Shown: positions 1 to 7,970, counted from the first letter of the stretch. The stretch is DNA of 35,021 nucleotides from Thermoguttaceae bacterium (GCA_017436025.1 JAFSDX010000042.1:1-35021); one strand, 5' to 3'. Notes: a model not told the origin generated them from the sequence alone. Program-made: numbers and translations.

Positions 1-55
1 GCTCAAAACGCGTCGTCTGGCGCGACGCCAACGATCCCCCCTCCGCGACGCTCCC

Positions 56-196
56 CTTACCTTCCTGACCTTCCTTACCTTCCTTACCGTCCTTACCTTC
101 CTTACCTTCCTTATCTTCCTTACCTTCCTTACCTTCCTTACTTTCCTTACTTTCCTTACTTTCCTTACTTTCCTTGCTTTCCTTGCTTTCCTTGTT
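56..196. repeat. 9-bp minisatellite, CCTTACCTT-type
   Basis: About fourteen head-to-tail copies of a 9-bp unit can be read directly. The unit drifts from CCTTACCTT on the left through CCTTACTTT to CCTTGCTTT on the right. Such an ordered gradient of variants is typical of tandem arrays growing by slippage or unequal exchange. The array ends just downstream of the stop codon of the HicB-like gene on the minus strand, so it lies in that gene's 3' region. On the minus strand it is a purine-only-like GGAAGGTAA run. No coding role is apparent. Confidence 0.9.
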
Positions 197-209
197 ACCG
201 TTTCCCGTC

Positions 210-716
210 CTATCGCTCGTCGCTTTCGTCAATATAAGTCTCGAAATAACGCTCGAGAAACAACGAACGCAAGCACTCCGTCGGCAACAGTTTAGCGCGC
301 TTCGCCAACGCGTCGAGAATCTCCGCTTCGTCCTCGGTCAACGGGAGCGTCAACGAACGCGGGCGTCCGCAACGGTCGAAATCTTCCGCGCTCAACGTCT
401 CGACGTCCGGGCCCTCCTCGGCGTCCGTCGGAAAAATTTCCGGAAAAAAGTCGCGCAAATCGACCTCGACCAGCGCCGTCTTTTCCCCCGGTTCCAGCGG
501 AATCGACTCCGGCGCCGACGGTCGCGGAAGAGGCCGCCGCGCCTCGTACTCCGCCAATAAATGCAGCGACAACGGAATCTTAGCGTTCTCGACCGCGTCC
601 GCCTCGCTTTTCCCCGCCGACGTGCAACCGGCAAAATCGTTAAAGTAAACGCAAAACGAACCGTCGTCGCAAGGTTCCAACGTCGCGTAATAGGCGTGTT
701 TTCGCTCGATTCTCAT
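210..716 (-). CDS. HicB-like antitoxin family protein (orphan)
   Basis: The protein has 168 residues from the ATG at 716, which follows an AGAGG Shine-Dalgarno; a GTG two codons upstream is possible but overlaps that site. The first ~60 residues match the HicB partial RNase-H-like fold: an early aromatic strand (YYATLEP), then DGSFCVYFNDFAGCTSAGKS, then a helix with DAVENA. This is followed by a linker rich in Pro, Glu and Asp, then a basic helical C-terminus (TLPLTEDEAEILDALAKRAK) that could be a DNA-binding or oligomerisation part. HicB proteins normally neutralise the small HicA mRNA interferase. No HicA (dsRBD-like ORF of ~60 residues with a conserved His) is visible next to it; the neighbouring 95-residue ORF lacks HicA features. 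It is therefore either an orphan antitoxin or a HicB-fold protein with another role. Family assignment is fairly secure, function is not. Confidence 0.75.
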   Translation of the reverse strand: MRIERKHAYYATLEPCDDGSFCVYFNDFAGCTSAGKSEADAVENAKIPLSLHLLAEYEARRPLPRPSAPESIPLEPGEKTALVEVDLRDFFPEIFPTDAEEGPDVETLSAEDFDRCGRPRSLTLPLTEDEAEILDALAKRAKLLPTECLRSLFLERYFETYIDESDER

Positions 717-803
717 TTTCACCTCTTTTGTCCTTTTTACTCTTTTTATCCCTTCAAGTTCCCGTTAGATTTTCGTTTCAGCGCCAATTTAATCAAAACG
801 CCC

Positions 804-1091
804 CTATTTCAGCGCCCCTTCTTCCTCGTTGCGAACGCTCGCAAGGTCGTATTTTCGCGCGATCGCCGTTTTCATCTCGTCGAGCGCCGCGACGACGGCG
901 GAGTAATACGGCTCCAAATCCGGTCGCTCATTTTTCGCTTTGCCAAGCGCGGCCTTCAACTCCAATAACCGCGCCCCGCCGGGAATTTCGGCGGCGACGG
1001 CGCGCGCAAAAACGGTCGGCGCTTTACTTTTCGGCCCGTATTTCGCTCGCAACTCTCGAATCCCCATCGCAACCGCCCCCATTTTACCCAT
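804..1091 (-). CDS. small hypothetical protein
   Basis: I do not recognise this ORF. From the ATG at 1091 it gives 95 residues; ATGs at 1082 and 1067 and a TTG at 1118 are alternatives and none has a convincing Shine-Dalgarno. The composition looks protein-like rather than the Arg/Ser-rich pattern of non-coding frames here. It is predicted mostly helical, with an amphipathic stretch (ELKAALGKAK) and a helix near the C-terminus (YYSAVVAALDEMKTAIARKY). There is no signal peptide or membrane segment. It lies 87 bp upstream of the HicB-like gene on the same strand and could be co-transcribed with it, but it does not resemble HicA. It may be a lineage-specific protein or a spurious ORF. Confidence 0.4.
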   Translation of the reverse strand: MGKMGAVAMGIRELRAKYGPKSKAPTVFARAVAAEIPGGARLLELKAALGKAKNERPDLEPYYSAVVAALDEMKTAIARKYDLASVRNEEEGALK

Positions 1092-1294
1092 TTTCACATT
1101 ATCGACGCTTCCGCCCAACCTTCGTTTCGACGCGCCGCCCTTTATTTTCGCTCAAACGCGCCGGACGTCAAGAAGACGCGGGACGCCCGACGTCCAACCT
1201 GAAACGCATTTTACTTAAAATCGCCTGAATTTTCGCAAATCCCGCTCTTTCCCAACGCTCAACTGTCGTCCGCAACGCCGCGCGCCGCCCCCGC

Positions 1295-1322
1295 TTGCTC
1301 AAACGCGGCATTAATATATAAT
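1295..1322 (+). promoter_or_regulatory. sigma-70-type promoter of the tRNA nucleotidyltransferase gene
   Basis: TTGCTC at 1295-1300 and a perfect TATAAT at 1317-1322 are separated by 16 bp. The expected transcription start near 1329 lies downstream of an in-frame ATG at 1321, which rules that ATG out as the start codon and supports the ATG at 1378. Confidence 0.7.
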
Positions 1323-1377
1323 GTCGAAATATCGCGTCGCAACCGTCCGCCGTCCAGTCCGTTCCCGGAGAATCGCA

Positions 1378-2913
1378 ATGTTCCCGCGCCCCCCCTACGT
1401 TCCGCCTAAAGTCCTCAAAATCGTCGAACTCCTCGAAGCCGGCGGGGCAACCGACGTCCTGATCGTCGGCGGGTTCGTTCGCGACGCGCTCCTCGGCGTC
1501 GCTTCTAAAGACGTCGACGTCGAAGTTTACGGCTTGAGTTATTCGCAAATTCGCGATATTTTAGCGCCGTCGTTTCACGTCGATATCGTCGGACAGTCGT
1601 TCGGAGTGATGAAAGTCGGGCGCGACGTCGACGTCGCCCTGCCGCGCCGCGAGTCGAAAAACGGCGTCGGGCACAAGGGTTTTTCGGTCGAAACGAACCC
1701 CGACGTTACCCCGCGAGAAGCGTTCGGACGCCGCGACTTCACCATCAACGCGATCGGAATGCGCCGCGACGGCTCCCTTTGCGACCCGTTCGACGGCGTC
1801 GGCGATATAAAACGCCAAATCCTCCGCGCCCCCGGCCCCGCCTTCAAAGACGACCCGCTCCGCGTCCTCCGCGGTATGCAGTTCGCCGCCCGTTTCGGCT
1901 TCCAAATGGACGCGCAAACGCTCCAATATTGCAGCGAGGTCTTCAACGAACACGCAACCCTTTCCCCCGAAAGAATTTACGGCGAATGGGAAAAATGGGC
2001 GCTCAAAAGCGTTTACCCGGACAAAGGCCTCGACGTCCTCCGCGAAACCGGCTGGCTCGACGCGTTTCCGGAGTTGAAAGCGCTCGTCGGTTGCGCGCAA
2101 AACCCGAAATGGCACCCGGAAGGCGACGTTTGGACGCACACGAAAGCCGTCTGCCGCGAAGCCGCGCAAGCCGTTCGCGATTTCGAGCCGAAACTAACCG
2201 ACGAGGAGCGCGCCGCCGTTATGTTCGCCGCGCTCGCGCACGACTTCGGCAAACCGGAAGCGTCGTTCGTCGACGAAAACGGCGATATCCGCTCCCCCGG
2301 ACACGCCAAGGTTAGCGCCCCGCTCGCCCGAACTTTCTTGGAACGAATGCGCGCCCCGTTCAAGTTGACCGAAATGGTCGAGAAACTCGTCGGCGAACAT
2401 ATGACGACGAGCGCGGAACCGAGTTTGCGCGCCGTCCGCCGCCTCGCCAAGCGCCTCGAACCGGCGAACGTCCAACTTTGGACGCTCCTTTGCCGCTCCG
2501 ACGCGCTCGGGTGCGCCGCTCCGGCTCGACACGAAACGACCGCCGAATACGCCGTCGCCGCCGAAGCCGAATTTGCCGCGGAACCGACGCTTAATCCGGC
2601 GTTAAACTCGACGCGACCGTTAAAATCGCAACTCTCGCCGGACGCTGAAAAAACTCCCGCCGCGCAAAATCGTCAAATCCGTTTCAAAGCGGACGTTTGG
2701 CTCGACCTCGCCGCTCGAATGGGAATCAACGAAGAGGGCCCGAAACCGCTCGTTCAGGGGCGCGACCTTATCGCCCTCGGCGTCAAACCGGGCCCGACGA
2801 TGGGCGAAATTTTGCGCGCCGCGTTCGAAGCGCAACTTGACGGCGAGTTCGCGACGCTCGAAACCGGCGTCCGTTGGATTCAAGAACGCGGCCTCGTCGA
2901 CGCCGCCCGTTAA
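1378..2913 (+). CDS. cca: CCA/poly(A) polymerase family tRNA nucleotidyltransferase with HD domain
   Basis: This 511-residue enzyme belongs to the class II CCA-adding/poly(A) polymerase family, which matures or repairs tRNA 3' ends. The nucleotidyltransferase head shows GGFVRD (31-36), the metal-binding D45-V-D47 pair, RRDFTINAI (118-126) and the DDPLRVLRGMQFAARF helix (158-173) that ends the catalytic core. A C-terminal HD phosphohydrolase-like domain follows (HPEGDVWTHT and ALAHDFGK). HD-containing members often also carry phosphatase or phosphodiesterase activity on cyclic phosphates. The start at 1378 is chosen because GGAG sits 7 bp upstream, and a TATAAT box overlaps the next upstream ATG (1321). 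The gene stands alone with its own promoter. Whether it adds the full CCA, only CC or A, or poly(A) cannot be told from sequence alone. Confidence 0.85.
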   Translation: MFPRPPYVPPKVLKIVELLEAGGATDVLIVGGFVRDALLGVASKDVDVEVYGLSYSQIRDILAPSFHVDIVGQSFGVMKVGRDVDVALPRRESKNGVGHKGFSVETNPDVTPREAFGRRDFTINAIGMRRDGSLCDPFDGVGDIKRQILRAPGPAFKDDPLRVLRGMQFAARFGFQMDAQTLQYCSEVFNEHATLSPERIYGEWEKWALKSVYPDKGLDVLRETGWLDAFPELKALVGCAQNPKWHPEGDVWTHTKAVCREAAQAVRDFEPKLTDEERAAVMFAALAHDFGKPEASFVDENGDIRSPGHAKVSAPLARTFLERMRAPFKLTEMVEKLVGEHMTTSAEPSLRAVRRLAKRLEPANVQLWTLLCRSDALGCAAPARHETTAEYAVAAEAEFAAEPTLNPALNSTRPLKSQLSPDAEKTPAAQNRQIRFKADVWLDLAARMGINEEGPKPLVQGRDLIALGVKPGPTMGEILRAAFEAQLDGEFATLETGVRWIQERGLVDAAR

Positions 2914-3062
2914 CCGTCGCGCCCGTTCCCTTCTTCGCCCGTCGCGTCGCGTCCGAACGTTTCGTTTTTTAAGCGCGAGCGGCAAAACCGGTAAATTCGA
3001 AAAAATCGGCTAAAATTCGCCAAAATACCGCTTCGAGCCCCGACGCGGCGAACGGTCGGCGC

Positions 3063-3090
3063 TTGAAAAAGAACGCCGACAATATATAAT
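3063..3090 (+). promoter_or_regulatory. sigma-70-type promoter of the Ser/Thr kinase gene
   Basis: TTGAAA at 3063-3068 and TATAAT at 3085-3090 are separated by 16 bp. It lies in the 333-bp gap between the nucleotidyltransferase and kinase genes and leaves an untranslated leader of about 150 nt. I see nothing else in that gap. Confidence 0.75.
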
Positions 3091-3246
3091 AGAAACCGAA
3101 AGGCGGTCGACCAAACGTCCGTTTTCCGCCGCCGTTTTCCCGAGCGGGCGCCGTCAAGCGCGACTTGAAGGTCGACAAGACGCTCGTTTTCCGCCCGCCG
3201 TTTTCCGTTTTCCCCTTGCCGCTCGACGCGACGTCGTTTCGCCCTT

Positions 3247-4500
3247 ATGCCCTCCGTAACGCCCGACGAATTTATCGATTACCTGAAGCGCAGCGCGCTT
3301 TTGCCTTCGCGCGAAATCGACGCCGTCGCGTCCGAAATTCGTCGCGCCGTCCCGAAAGCGCTCGACGACGCGCCGCGCCTCGCCTCGGAGTTCGTCCGTC
3401 GCGGCTTGTTGACCGAATGGCACGTCCGCCAACTCTTAAAGCGCAAATACAAAGGATTTACGCTCGGTCGTTACCGCGTTTTGGGGCGTCTCGGAACCGG
3501 CGGAATGAGTTCCGTTTATCTCGCCGAACACGACATTACCAAGCGTCGCGAAGCGCTCAAAGTTCTTCCGAAACCCCGGGCTGAAGGCGAGTATCTGAAG
3601 CGTTTTCACCGCGAAGCGCAAGCGCTTGCGTCGCTTGCTTCTCCTTACGTCGTAAGCGGTTACGGCGCCGACGAGCGCGACGGCGTCCATTTCGTCGCGA
3701 TGGAATATTTCGACAGCCTCAACTTGCGACAGGTTGTCGAAAAGCTGGCGGAAAACGGCGAAGCGTTGCCTTACGAGGACGCGGCGTCGTATGTTCGTCA
3801 AGCGGCGCTCGGACTCCAACACGCGCACGAGCGCGGCCTCGTTCACCGCGACGTCAAGCCGGAAAACGTTCTGGTCAACGAACGCAAAGAGGTGAAAATC
3901 ATCGACTTCGGACTCGCGCTCTTCGTCGGCGCCGCCGTTACGCCGGGTAGCGAGAAACGGATTCTCGGCACCGCGGACTATTTGGCGCCGGAGCAAACGG
4001 TCGACAGCCACAACCTCGACGCGCGGGCCGACCTTTACGGACTCGGCGCGACCCTCTATTTTTGCCTCGTCGGACGCCCGCCTTTCCCGAACGGTTCGGT
4101 TCCGGAGCGTCTCCTCGCGCACCGCCGCAAAGAACCGACGAGCGTTTTCGCCGAGCGGCTCGACGCTTGGAACGATTTGCTTCAAATTTGCGCGAAGTTG
4201 ATGGCGAAGAACCCCGACGACCGCTTCCAAACGGCGGCGGAAGTCGTCGACGCGACGGAGCGTTGTTTAGTGCGACACGGCTTCGCGCAACCGCTCGACT
4301 TCGGGCGACGCGACGTCGACTTTGCGAACCTCGGCGACGGCGATCTCGGGGTCGACGTCGAAGGGCTTTTTCTTTCGAGCGACGCCGCGTCAAAGCTCCC
4401 GGGCGCGGAAAAGCTCGACGTTTCCGACGGCGCGGAAGTCTTGTCGTCGCGTCTTTTATCGTCGGACGACGATTCGTTCTTAAAGTCGATGGGTTTCTAA
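3247..4500 (+). CDS. Ser/Thr protein kinase, planctomycete type (cytosolic)
   Basis: This 417-residue Hanks-type kinase has all catalytic elements: glycine loop GTGGMSSV (83-90), ATP lysine K105, alpha-C glutamate near E123, catalytic loop HRDVKPEN (200-207), DFG (220-222), APE (247-249), the D262 of subdomain IX and R326 of subdomain XI. A ~75-residue helical N-terminal segment ending in RRGLLTEWHVRQLLKRKYKG precedes the kinase domain; this segment is characteristic of planctomycete kinases. The ~75-residue tail after the kinase is acidic and has no membrane segment, so the protein should be cytosolic, unlike PknB-type receptor kinases. No Shine-Dalgarno is visible before the ATG at 3247. 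Its substrates are unknown, and no phosphatase or FHA partner is adjacent. Confidence 0.92.
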   Translation: MPSVTPDEFIDYLKRSALLPSREIDAVASEIRRAVPKALDDAPRLASEFVRRGLLTEWHVRQLLKRKYKGFTLGRYRVLGRLGTGGMSSVYLAEHDITKRREALKVLPKPRAEGEYLKRFHREAQALASLASPYVVSGYGADERDGVHFVAMEYFDSLNLRQVVEKLAENGEALPYEDAASYVRQAALGLQHAHERGLVHRDVKPENVLVNERKEVKIIDFGLALFVGAAVTPGSEKRILGTADYLAPEQTVDSHNLDARADLYGLGATLYFCLVGRPPFPNGSVPERLLAHRRKEPTSVFAERLDAWNDLLQICAKLMAKNPDDRFQTAAEVVDATERCLVRHGFAQPLDFGRRDVDFANLGDGDLGVDVEGLFLSSDAASKLPGAEKLDVSDGAEVLSSRLLSSDDDSFLKSMGF

Positions 4501-4671
4501 ACGTCGCCAAGTCGAGCGGTTCGGCGTTTAACCCCGAACGCGCTTCGTTTTGTTTTTTCTCCCGACGCGCTCGTTTCCATTGACGACGCGGCGTCAAAAA
4601 TCGAGTGAAAATCGTCGAAAAGCCTCCTTCGCGACTTGCCCCTTTCCCCCGTCGCCGACGTTTCAAGCGAC

Positions 4672-4708
4672 AAAAAAACCCGTTCCTCGCCGAAACGAGA
4701 AACGGGCT
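4672..4708 (-). terminator. rho-independent terminator of the SUMF1-domain gene
   Basis: Read on the minus strand, CCCGTTTCTCG pairs with CGAGGAACGGG around a short loop (one mismatch) and is followed directly by seven T residues. It sits 37 bp after the stop codon of the SUMF1-domain gene. Confidence 0.88.
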
Positions 4709-4744
4709 TCAAACTCGTTCGCTAAGCGACGTTAAACGTCGAAA

Positions 4745-5884
4745 TTAGCGGGGGTTGAGTTCCTTGTATTTCGCCCAAACGGCCGGGTCCGGTTCGAAGA
4801 GTTTCGCTTCGTCGGCGGTCGGCGGGGTAAGCGGACGAACGACGCGGAAACCGACGTAAGGCGCTTCCGTCATCCACCAAATCGATTGCGGGAACATCGG
4901 GTCTTGCGCTTTCCATTCTTTCGTCGAAACGATGCGTTTCGCGCTACGGCAATCTTTCGCTTCGTGGAAGCAGGAACCGCCGCGAGCGACTTCGTTGAAC
5001 ATCGCGTAAACGGAGAGGGCTTTTTTCGGCGCGACGAACGGGGTCTTGATTTTGCCGCCGTCGAATTTCTTGTACGCGCCTTTGTCGTATTGGTCCATAA
5101 CCCATTCGCAGACGTTGCCGTGCATATCGTACAGGCCCCAAGCGTTCGGTTTCTTTTGCATCACGGCGCTGTAACCGTCCGGGCTGTTGCCGAGGTACCA
5201 AGCGTAATCGTCGAGCGCGGCTTCGTCGTCGCCGAATTCGAACGCGGTTTCGCTACCGCAACGGCAAGCGTATTCCCATTCGATTTCGGTCGGGAGACGA
5301 TAATAACGACCGGTCGTGGCGGTGAGCCATTTGCAGTACATTTGCGCGGCGTAACGGGTCATCCCGGAAGCCGGGTGATCGCCCTTGCTGCTGTTGCTGT
5401 AGCTAATGTGGCCGATATCGTAAGGCGCGGTCGGGGCGGCGAGCGCGTCGGCGATCGCGTCGCGGTCGGACGTCGATTCGACGTTCCCCGCTTTGCGAGC
5501 TTGGGCAAGATAGAGAAGCCCGAAGAGGCCGTATTCTTGCCAAGTAACTTCGTGTTCTTCCATCCAGAACGGCGCGACGGTCGTTTTGAACGCCGGAGCT
5601 TCGTCTTTTTCACCGTTGTCGGAACCCATCGTGAATTCGCCGCCCTTGATCGGGATCATTTTGATCTTGAGCGTTTCGCCGGCGATGTTCGTTTGGATGG
5701 TTTCTTCGTAAACCTTCATATCGGCTTCGGTCGCGGCTTCGGCGTCCGGGTTGGCGACCGGGTTGGCGAGCCATTCGGTTCCGTTTTTATAAGCCGGGTT
5801 GCCGCTCAAATCTTCTTGCGCGTAGCCGACGGCGCCGCAAGCGGTCGCGAGAGCCAACGCGGCGAACAAAATACGTTTATTCAT
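4745..5884 (-). CDS. secreted SUMF1/FGE-sulfatase-domain protein, probably not a formylglycine oxidase
   Basis: The 379-residue protein has a signal peptide (MNKRILFAALALATACGAVG, cleavage near YAQ-E) and a SUMF1 fold: GGEFTMGS (81-88), EVTWQEY (112-118), YRLPTEIEWEYACR (195-208), GLYDMHGNVCEWV (251-263), RGGSC (301-305) and GFRVVR (345-350). True formylglycine-generating enzymes activate sulfatases with a cysteine pair in the RGGS...C region. Here the cysteines fall at 305 and 312, and one catalytic position appears to be histidine (H306-E). I therefore infer a non-catalytic or differently acting SUMF1 protein, a very common class in Planctomycetota. The start is supported by GAGGAG 5 bp upstream. 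The gene has its own promoter at 6064-6091 and a terminator at 4672-4708. No sulfatase gene is in the window. Confidence 0.88.
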   Translation of the reverse strand: MNKRILFAALALATACGAVGYAQEDLSGNPAYKNGTEWLANPVANPDAEAATEADMKVYEETIQTNIAGETLKIKMIPIKGGEFTMGSDNGEKDEAPAFKTTVAPFWMEEHEVTWQEYGLFGLLYLAQARKAGNVESTSDRDAIADALAAPTAPYDIGHISYSNSSKGDHPASGMTRYAAQMYCKWLTATTGRYYRLPTEIEWEYACRCGSETAFEFGDDEAALDDYAWYLGNSPDGYSAVMQKKPNAWGLYDMHGNVCEWVMDQYDKGAYKKFDGGKIKTPFVAPKKALSVYAMFNEVARGGSCFHEAKDCRSAKRIVSTKEWKAQDPMFPQSIWWMTEAPYVGFRVVRPLTPPTADEAKLFEPDPAVWAKYKELNPR

Positions 5885-6063
5885 TGCAACTCCTCAAAAT
5901 ACGCTGCTTCGAACGCCGCGGGGGACGCTCGGCGCGACAAAGCGTCGAACGCTCGTCGCCAAAAACACGGTTCGACGCGAGACGTTCGCCGCCCGTTCCG
6001 ACCGCCTTCGCGGCAAAAAAATCGGACGGTAAAACGACGACGCAACGCGCCAACATACTCCCC

Positions 6064-6091
6064 ATTATACTCAAAATTTTCGTAATTTCAA
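6064..6091 (-). promoter_or_regulatory. sigma-70-type promoter of the SUMF1-domain gene
   Basis: On the minus strand TTGAAA (6091-6086) and TATAAT (6069-6064) are separated by 16 bp, both perfect or near-perfect consensus boxes. The leader to the ATG at 5884 is about 170 nt. Together with the promoter at 6294-6322 this accounts for the 530-bp divergent gap 5885-6414; I see no gene in that gap. Confidence 0.78.
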
Positions 6092-6293
6092 CCGCCGCCG
6101 CGCCTTCTACGCTCTTTTTCCCACAATTTCCCGACTTTTTCTCTCGCCGTCAATCCTAACGACCGGCGCGTTCGGCGCAACCGTTTCAACCGAACTTTCC
6201 CGCGCAACCGTCGCGACGCTCCGCCCGGACGCCGCGCTCGCCCTCGCCGTCGCAAAGAACGGAATAAAATTTTGCGAAAACCGCGAAACGCTA

Positions 6294-6322
6294 TTTTCAA
6301 AACGGAGGAAATCGCGTATAAT
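6294..6322 (+). promoter_or_regulatory. sigma-70-type promoter of the HAD phosphatase gene
   Basis: TATAAT at 6317-6322 is perfect. The -35 is weak: TTTTCA or TTTCAA near 6294-6300, 16-17 bp upstream. Confidence 0.6.
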
Positions 6323-6414
6323 AATAACGTCGACGCCAAACGCGCTTCGTTCGCTTGCCGTCGACGCGATTCCATCCCGCCCGCCTTACCTATCCTGCCC
6401 CGCTTAACAGTCCT

Positions 6415-7047
6415 ATGGCCGTTCGATTCGTATATTTCGATCTTGGAAACGTTCTTATTCGTTTCAGTATTCAACGTATGCTTTACCAAGTCGCCGCGTT
6501 GACCGAAAAACCGGAAGCGGAAATTCGCGACGTTCTGTTCGACGGAAAACGTTATTACCGTTACGAAAAGGGCGACATTACCGCCTCCGAGTATTTCGCC
6601 GAGGTTTGCGCTCAACTCGACGCGACGCCCGACGTCGACGATTTTATCGCCGCGACCAACGACGTCTTTTGGGTCAACGAGCCGATGCTGCCGATCGCTC
6701 GGCGGTTGGCGAAGTCAAACTTCCCGCGCGGCGTCCTGTCGAACACTAACCCGATGCACTGGAAGTACTTCGAAACGGCGTTTCCGCGTATTTGGAACTA
6801 TTTCCCGCAACACAAAATCGCCAGTTTCGAAGTGAAAACGGTGAAGCCGCTCCCGGAAATTTACCAAATCGCCCTCGACGAAGCGCGCAAGGAGATTCCC
6901 GACCTCCAACCGAACGAAATTCTCTTTGTCGACGACCTCGAAGCGAACGTCGTCGCGGCGGCGGAGTTCGGTTTCCAAACGATTCACTACGCCGACCACG
7001 ACGCCTTCCTCGCCGAAATGGCGAAACTCGGACTCCCGACCGAGTAA
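6415..7047 (+). CDS. HAD-IA family phosphatase, YihX-like
   Basis: This 210-residue HAD-superfamily hydrolase is of the YihX type, whose E. coli member dephosphorylates alpha-D-glucose 1-phosphate. Motif I is FDLGN with the nucleophile D9; as in YihX the second Asp of DxD is replaced by glycine. Motif II is S109-N-T, followed by NPMHWKYF. Motif III lysine is K144 (KPLPEIY), and motif IV is D173-D174. The start at 6415 was chosen because FVYFDLGN must lie close to the N-terminus; longer in-frame starts add a Pro/Arg-rich stretch absent from the family. No Shine-Dalgarno is visible. A strong terminator follows. The substrate is not predictable beyond a small phosphorylated metabolite. Confidence 0.85.
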   Translation: MAVRFVYFDLGNVLIRFSIQRMLYQVAALTEKPEAEIRDVLFDGKRYYRYEKGDITASEYFAEVCAQLDATPDVDDFIAATNDVFWVNEPMLPIARRLAKSNFPRGVLSNTNPMHWKYFETAFPRIWNYFPQHKIASFEVKTVKPLPEIYQIALDEARKEIPDLQPNEILFVDDLEANVVAAAEFGFQTIHYADHDAFLAEMAKLGLPTE

Positions 7048-7081
7048 CGACGGCAAACGCGGCGCCGCTCGCTCGTTTTTC

Positions 7082-7133
7082 AGCCGATTTTTCCCCTATT
7101 AAGCGAGAAAACAGGGGAAAAGTCGGCTTTTTT
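7082..7133 (+). terminator. rho-independent terminator of the HAD phosphatase gene
   Basis: AGCCGATTTTTCCCCT (7082-7097) pairs with AGGGGAAAAGTCGGCT (7113-7128), with one G-T wobble, followed by a T-run to 7133. It starts 34 bp after the stop codon. Confidence 0.9.
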
Positions 7134-7664
7134 CATCTTTTCGCGTCCACTTTTCTCGCTTTTTGCCGCAATTTCCCCAAATTTCCAAAACTGTCGTTTC
7201 TTCCTAATTTACCGCGTCGCCGCGGAGAAGATCGGCTCAACGTTGGAAGGAAGGCGGCGATTCGAGATTTTCCGCACTCCTCTTCTTCGCTCGGAGCCGT
7301 CGCGATAATCGCTCCAAGTTTCCGGAACCGTCGCGACAATCATTTTTAGTTTCGCCGACGGAAATATGAAATCGCGGAATCGATCGCAAACGGGCGTTCC
7401 GGCGTCTCAACCGTCCCGAACGACGCGACGGGCCAACGCTCAACGAACGCCGAAAATTCTTTGCAACCGTTTCCGTTTCCCCACTTCTCCCTGTTTAACG
7501 TTAACCAAGCGGCGCGACGCCAAACTCGACCCGCCGTCGTTGGCGCGACTCTTCAACCGAGCGCCGTCGTCGAAGGAGCAACGACGCGACGGAGCGGCGC
7601 CGTTTTTCTCGCCAAAATCGCTTCCGTCTCCGCGAATCGCCGAGCGTTCCGCCCTCGCTCAAAA
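7134..7664. other. gene-free stretch
   Basis: No supportable gene is seen on either strand. Open frames here are rich in Arg, Ser and Pro and lack Shine-Dalgarno sites, which is how non-coding frames look elsewhere in the window. No tRNA-like or strong hairpin structure was found. Confidence 0.6.
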
Positions 7665-7682
7665 AATTAGATTAATCTAATT
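7665..7682. promoter_or_regulatory. perfect 18-bp palindromic operator (DtxR/IdeR-like)
   Basis: The palindrome AATTAGATTAATCTAATT is perfect and ends 8 bp before the -35 box of a promoter. Its TTAG-TTA...CTAA core resembles the DtxR/IdeR iron box (TTAGGTTAGSCTAACCTAA), matching about 12 of 19 positions when aligned by eye. A half-site repeats at 7706-7714 over the -10 region and a near-palindromic copy at 7903-7918. The pattern fits a repressor site. The regulator is not in the window, so the metal link is inference. Confidence 0.65.
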
Positions 7683-7689
7683 AATCCGC

Positions 7690-7717
7690 TTGACAAATCT
7701 TTTTCTTAGATTAAACT
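7690..7717 (+). promoter_or_regulatory. promoter with operator half-site over the -10 region
   Basis: A perfect TTGACA at 7690-7695 and TAAACT at 7712-7717 are 16 bp apart. TTAGATTAA at 7706-7714 repeats half of the palindrome at 7665-7682 and overlaps the -10 box, a classic repressor placement. The transcript would have a leader of about 245 nt before the DUF1559 gene. Confidence 0.65.
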
Positions 7718-7771
7718 TACTTTTGTCGACGGAACGCTCCCTTTCGAGCGTCCGCCTTTTCGCGCTCTCCG

Positions 7772-7814
7772 GTCGGAGCGGAAACGTCTTTTCTCCCGGA
7801 CGTTCCGCTCCGAC
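7772..7814 (+). promoter_or_regulatory. long hairpin in the mRNA leader
   Basis: GTCGGAGCGGAAACGTC (7772-7788) pairs with GACGTTCCGCTCCGAC (7799-7814), giving sixteen base pairs with one bulged A and a 10-nt loop. No T-run follows, so it is not a simple terminator. It lies in the predicted leader of the DUF1559 gene, about 160 nt before its ATG. No known riboswitch motif was recognised. Confidence 0.55.
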
Positions 7815-7902
7815 TCGTTCGGCGCCTACCCGTTGTTTTCGACTTTTCATTAAGTCGATTCCCTCGCTCCGCCGCGCCCAAATCGTTTTTTTTCACCGGA
7901 AA

Positions 7903-7918
7903 GTTAGGTTAATCTAAC
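7903..7918. promoter_or_regulatory. second DtxR/IdeR-like operator copy
   Basis: GTTAGGTTAATCTAAC is palindromic except for one position pair. TTAGGTTA and CTAAC match the first and central parts of the iron box (about 13 of 19 positions). It lies 52 bp before the DUF1559 start codon. A second promoter here is possible, but no convincing -10 box was found. Confidence 0.55.
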
Positions 7919-7970
7919 AGCGTTAAGCGACGATTTCTCCGCGACTCAGCCGTTTAAAGGAAAATACGTT

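Noticed and set aside
56..196. CRISPR array
   Set aside because: Units are 9 bp and directly adjacent, with no spacers.
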